From GWC2-40-17 sp035400705 (GTDB lineage: Bacteria > Patescibacteriota > Patescibacteriia > Magasanikbacterales > UBA10003): a stretch of DNA of 46,947 nucleotides. The DNA lies in contig DAOMZV010000002.1 of assembly GCA_035400705.1 (NCBI GenBank), positions 1 through 46,947 of the forward strand. The letters are read 5' to 3'. Below the pieces are notes generated by a model, which saw only the letters and a list, made by a program, of their open reading frames with translations, was not told the origin of the DNA and made no database searches. Made by a program: the position numbers and the translations under genes. Numbering within the stretch: position 1 is the first letter of the stretch; the number at the start of each line of letters is the position of its first letter. Shown one piece after another: positions 45,966-46,947 of the stretch.

Positions 45966-46803
45966 AAAAACAAAAAAAGTTTTAAGACTGATTTTAATTT
46001 TATTTTGTCTGGTTGGTGCTGTGGGATTATTTTTAAATAGAGTTAAAATTCGGGAAAATTGGAATCAGCTGCAAAGAGAAAAATCTTTACCACCCGCTCA
46101 ATCTTACAAGGAATCAGTTAATGAAATAGTGGTAGTCGAACCGACGATAAAAAATAATTCAGCTACTTCTAAAACAGAAGTCTCTTCGGTTACCGCCATC
46201 ACGGCTTCTAGTAGTTCTACAAAAAAATCAGAGTTACCAGAAGAAATTAATTTAGCTGTGCCGTTTGTCTCCCAAGCGCCGTCAAAAAATTGGGATGCGG
46301 TGCATGAAGAAACTTGCGAAGAGGCCTCGGTTGTAATGATTAACGGGTTTTACAAAAAAGAAAAGTATTCTCGCGCGCAAATGGAAGAAGAATTGCAAAA
46401 ATTAATTGCCTGGCAAAAAGAAAATTTGGGTTTTTTTGAAGACACTACTGCCGAGGAAACCGCTTTGATGATGAAAGAGGTTTACGATTTGAAGGCCAAG
46501 GTGATTTATAATGTAACAATTGAAGATATTAAAAAAGAACTGGCGGCCGGTCGGCCAGTAATTATACCAGCTGCTGGGAAATTGTTACCTAATCCTTATT
46601 TTAGCAATGGCGGACCAATTTATCACATGTTGGTTTTGAAAGGTTATACTAAAGACGGGAAGTTTATTAGTAACGACCCTGGTACTAATACTCTGGGTGA
46701 AAATTTTACTTATAAGTTTGCTGATTTATACAACGCCATTCATGATTGGGTTAAAGACGGAGATATTTTAACTGGCCCAAAAGTTATGATTGTGGTGGAG
46801 TAA
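45955..46803 (+). CDS. Membrane-anchored C39-like cysteine peptidase
   Basis: The 282-residue protein has a membrane segment at about 9-27, a Ser/Thr-rich linker (about 45-95) and a papain-like domain of the Peptidase_C39_2 type. Key points are VPFVSQAPSKNWDAVHEETCEEAS with the candidate catalytic Cys (only part of the block quoted as family evidence), GGPIYHMLVLKGY with the His, and ISNDPGT with the third residue. The start is GTG at 45955; no ATG occurs before the membrane segment. Such domains cleave peptides or peptidoglycan stems outside the membrane; the substrate here is unknown. Confidence 0.87.
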   Translation: MLNKKTKKVLRLILILFCLVGAVGLFLNRVKIRENWNQLQREKSLPPAQSYKESVNEIVVVEPTIKNNSATSKTEVSSVTAITASSSSTKKSELPEEINLAVPFVSQAPSKNWDAVHEETCEEASVVMINGFYKKEKYSRAQMEEELQKLIAWQKENLGFFEDTTAEETALMMKEVYDLKAKVIYNVTIEDIKKELAAGRPVIIPAAGKLLPNPYFSNGGPIYHMLVLKGYTKDGKFISNDPGTNTLGENFTYKFADLYNAIHDWVKDGDILTGPKVMIVVE

Positions 46804-46824
46804 AGAAAGTGTTAAAAAATATTA

Positions 46825-46860
46825 AAAAAGCCTCTGTCAAAAGAGGCTTTTTAGTTTTTT
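46825..46860 (+). terminator. Terminator of the C39-like peptidase gene
   Basis: Stem AAAAGCCTCT/AGAGGCTTTT (46827-46836 with 46842-46851), five-base loop, then T-rich sequence. Confidence 0.9.
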
Positions 46861-46878
46861 AACCCCTACCCAGGTACC

Positions 46879-46907
46879 TTGACAAAAGCTTAAAAATGTG
46901 CTATACT
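46879..46907 (+). promoter_or_regulatory. Promoter for a gene beyond the right edge
   Basis: A perfect TTGACA (46879-46884), 17 bases and TATACT (46902-46907), with TGTGC before the -10 box. The spacer AAAGCTTAAAAATGTGC is nearly that at 41165. The last 40 bases are leader; ATCTT/AAGAT (46908-46920) may form a small hairpin. Confidence 0.85.
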
Positions 46908-46947
46908 ATCTTGTTAAGATGAAGTTCTTTTAAACCTAAATAAGCTT

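Noticed and set aside
1..46947. UGA recoding as in Gracilibacteria or SR1
   Set aside because: Several genes end at UGA at family-appropriate lengths (7440-7442, 19881-19883, 28822-28824) and no conserved protein is broken at UGA.

Overview
The window is an AT-rich, tightly packed bacterial chromosome segment that looks like Candidatus Patescibacteria (CPR), most likely a Parcubacteria-type lineage. The basis is mixed: short or absent intergenic space, many genes without a Shine-Dalgarno sequence, a double-length ThyX, lower glycolysis without obvious biosynthesis, and several small proteins I recognise only as CPR-type hypotheticals. UGA is used as an ordinary stop (for example at 7440-7442, 19881-19883 and 28822-28824), which argues against the UGA-recoding Gracilibacteria/Absconditabacteria. 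Ribosomal protein L1 is present, which argues against the CPR lineages reported to lack it. The exact phylum-level placement is inference.

Layout. 1-6.8 kb (minus): uvrB, gatB, a membrane protein, tmk and a tandem-domain thyX. 6.8-10.6 kb: an HD-domain phosphohydrolase (plus), an unknown protein with two Cys-rich repeats (minus), then a minus-strand operon of dCMP deaminase, a P-loop nucleotide kinase-like protein and a PHP phosphoesterase. 10.6-13.2 kb (minus): rpsB-rplK-(small membrane protein)-rplA, with a long structured leader before rpsB and an L1-binding-like site before rplA. 13.2-16.7 kb (minus): purA and gyrB. 16.9-21.7 kb (plus): an unknown protein, a membrane-anchored protein with rodA, a zinc-ribbon protein, rplY and a DUF3048 protein. 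21.7-24.0 kb (minus): rpmE, prfA, prmC. 24.1-25.6 kb (plus): three unknown small proteins. 25.6-27.7 kb (minus): ABC transporter and MazG-like protein. 27.9-28.8 kb: a paralogue of the unknown protein at 16.9 kb. 29-30.3 kb (plus): secE-nusG-tsf. 30.4-39.5 kb: gap-pgk-SIMPL protein, a minus-strand gpmI, eno, a second gpmI, mutM and a PAP2 phosphatase. 39.5-41.1 kb: a 61-residue protein and a kinase-like protein (minus). 41.2-46.9 kb: manC, mltG, queA (plus), tgt (minus), then a membrane protein and a C39-like peptidase (plus). The window ends with a strong promoter for a gene outside it.

How the genes work together. Thymidylate supply is heavily represented: dCMP deaminase, ThyX, thymidylate kinase, an HD nucleotidase-like protein and a MazG-like pyrophosphohydrolase. 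Glycolysis runs from GAPDH to enolase with two different phosphoglycerate mutases around enolase. Translation genes (L1, L11, S2, L25, L31, SecE, NusG, EF-Ts, RF1, PrmC, GatB, QueA, Tgt) are grouped, but two classic operons have exchanged partners. Envelope genes are RodA, MltG, PAP2 and ManC.

Regulation. Many promoters fit one sigma70-type consensus (TTGACA/TTGACT, 17 bases, TATAAT, often with TG before the -10). Several core genes have the -10 box only 7-11 bases before the ATG, implying leaderless mRNA. A minority, mostly unknown single-gene units, have a real leader with a Shine-Dalgarno sequence and their own terminator. I see no tRNA, rRNA, CRISPR array, insertion sequence or prophage. 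No gene-free stretch exceeds 300 bases; the longest is the rpsB leader region 12994-13222.
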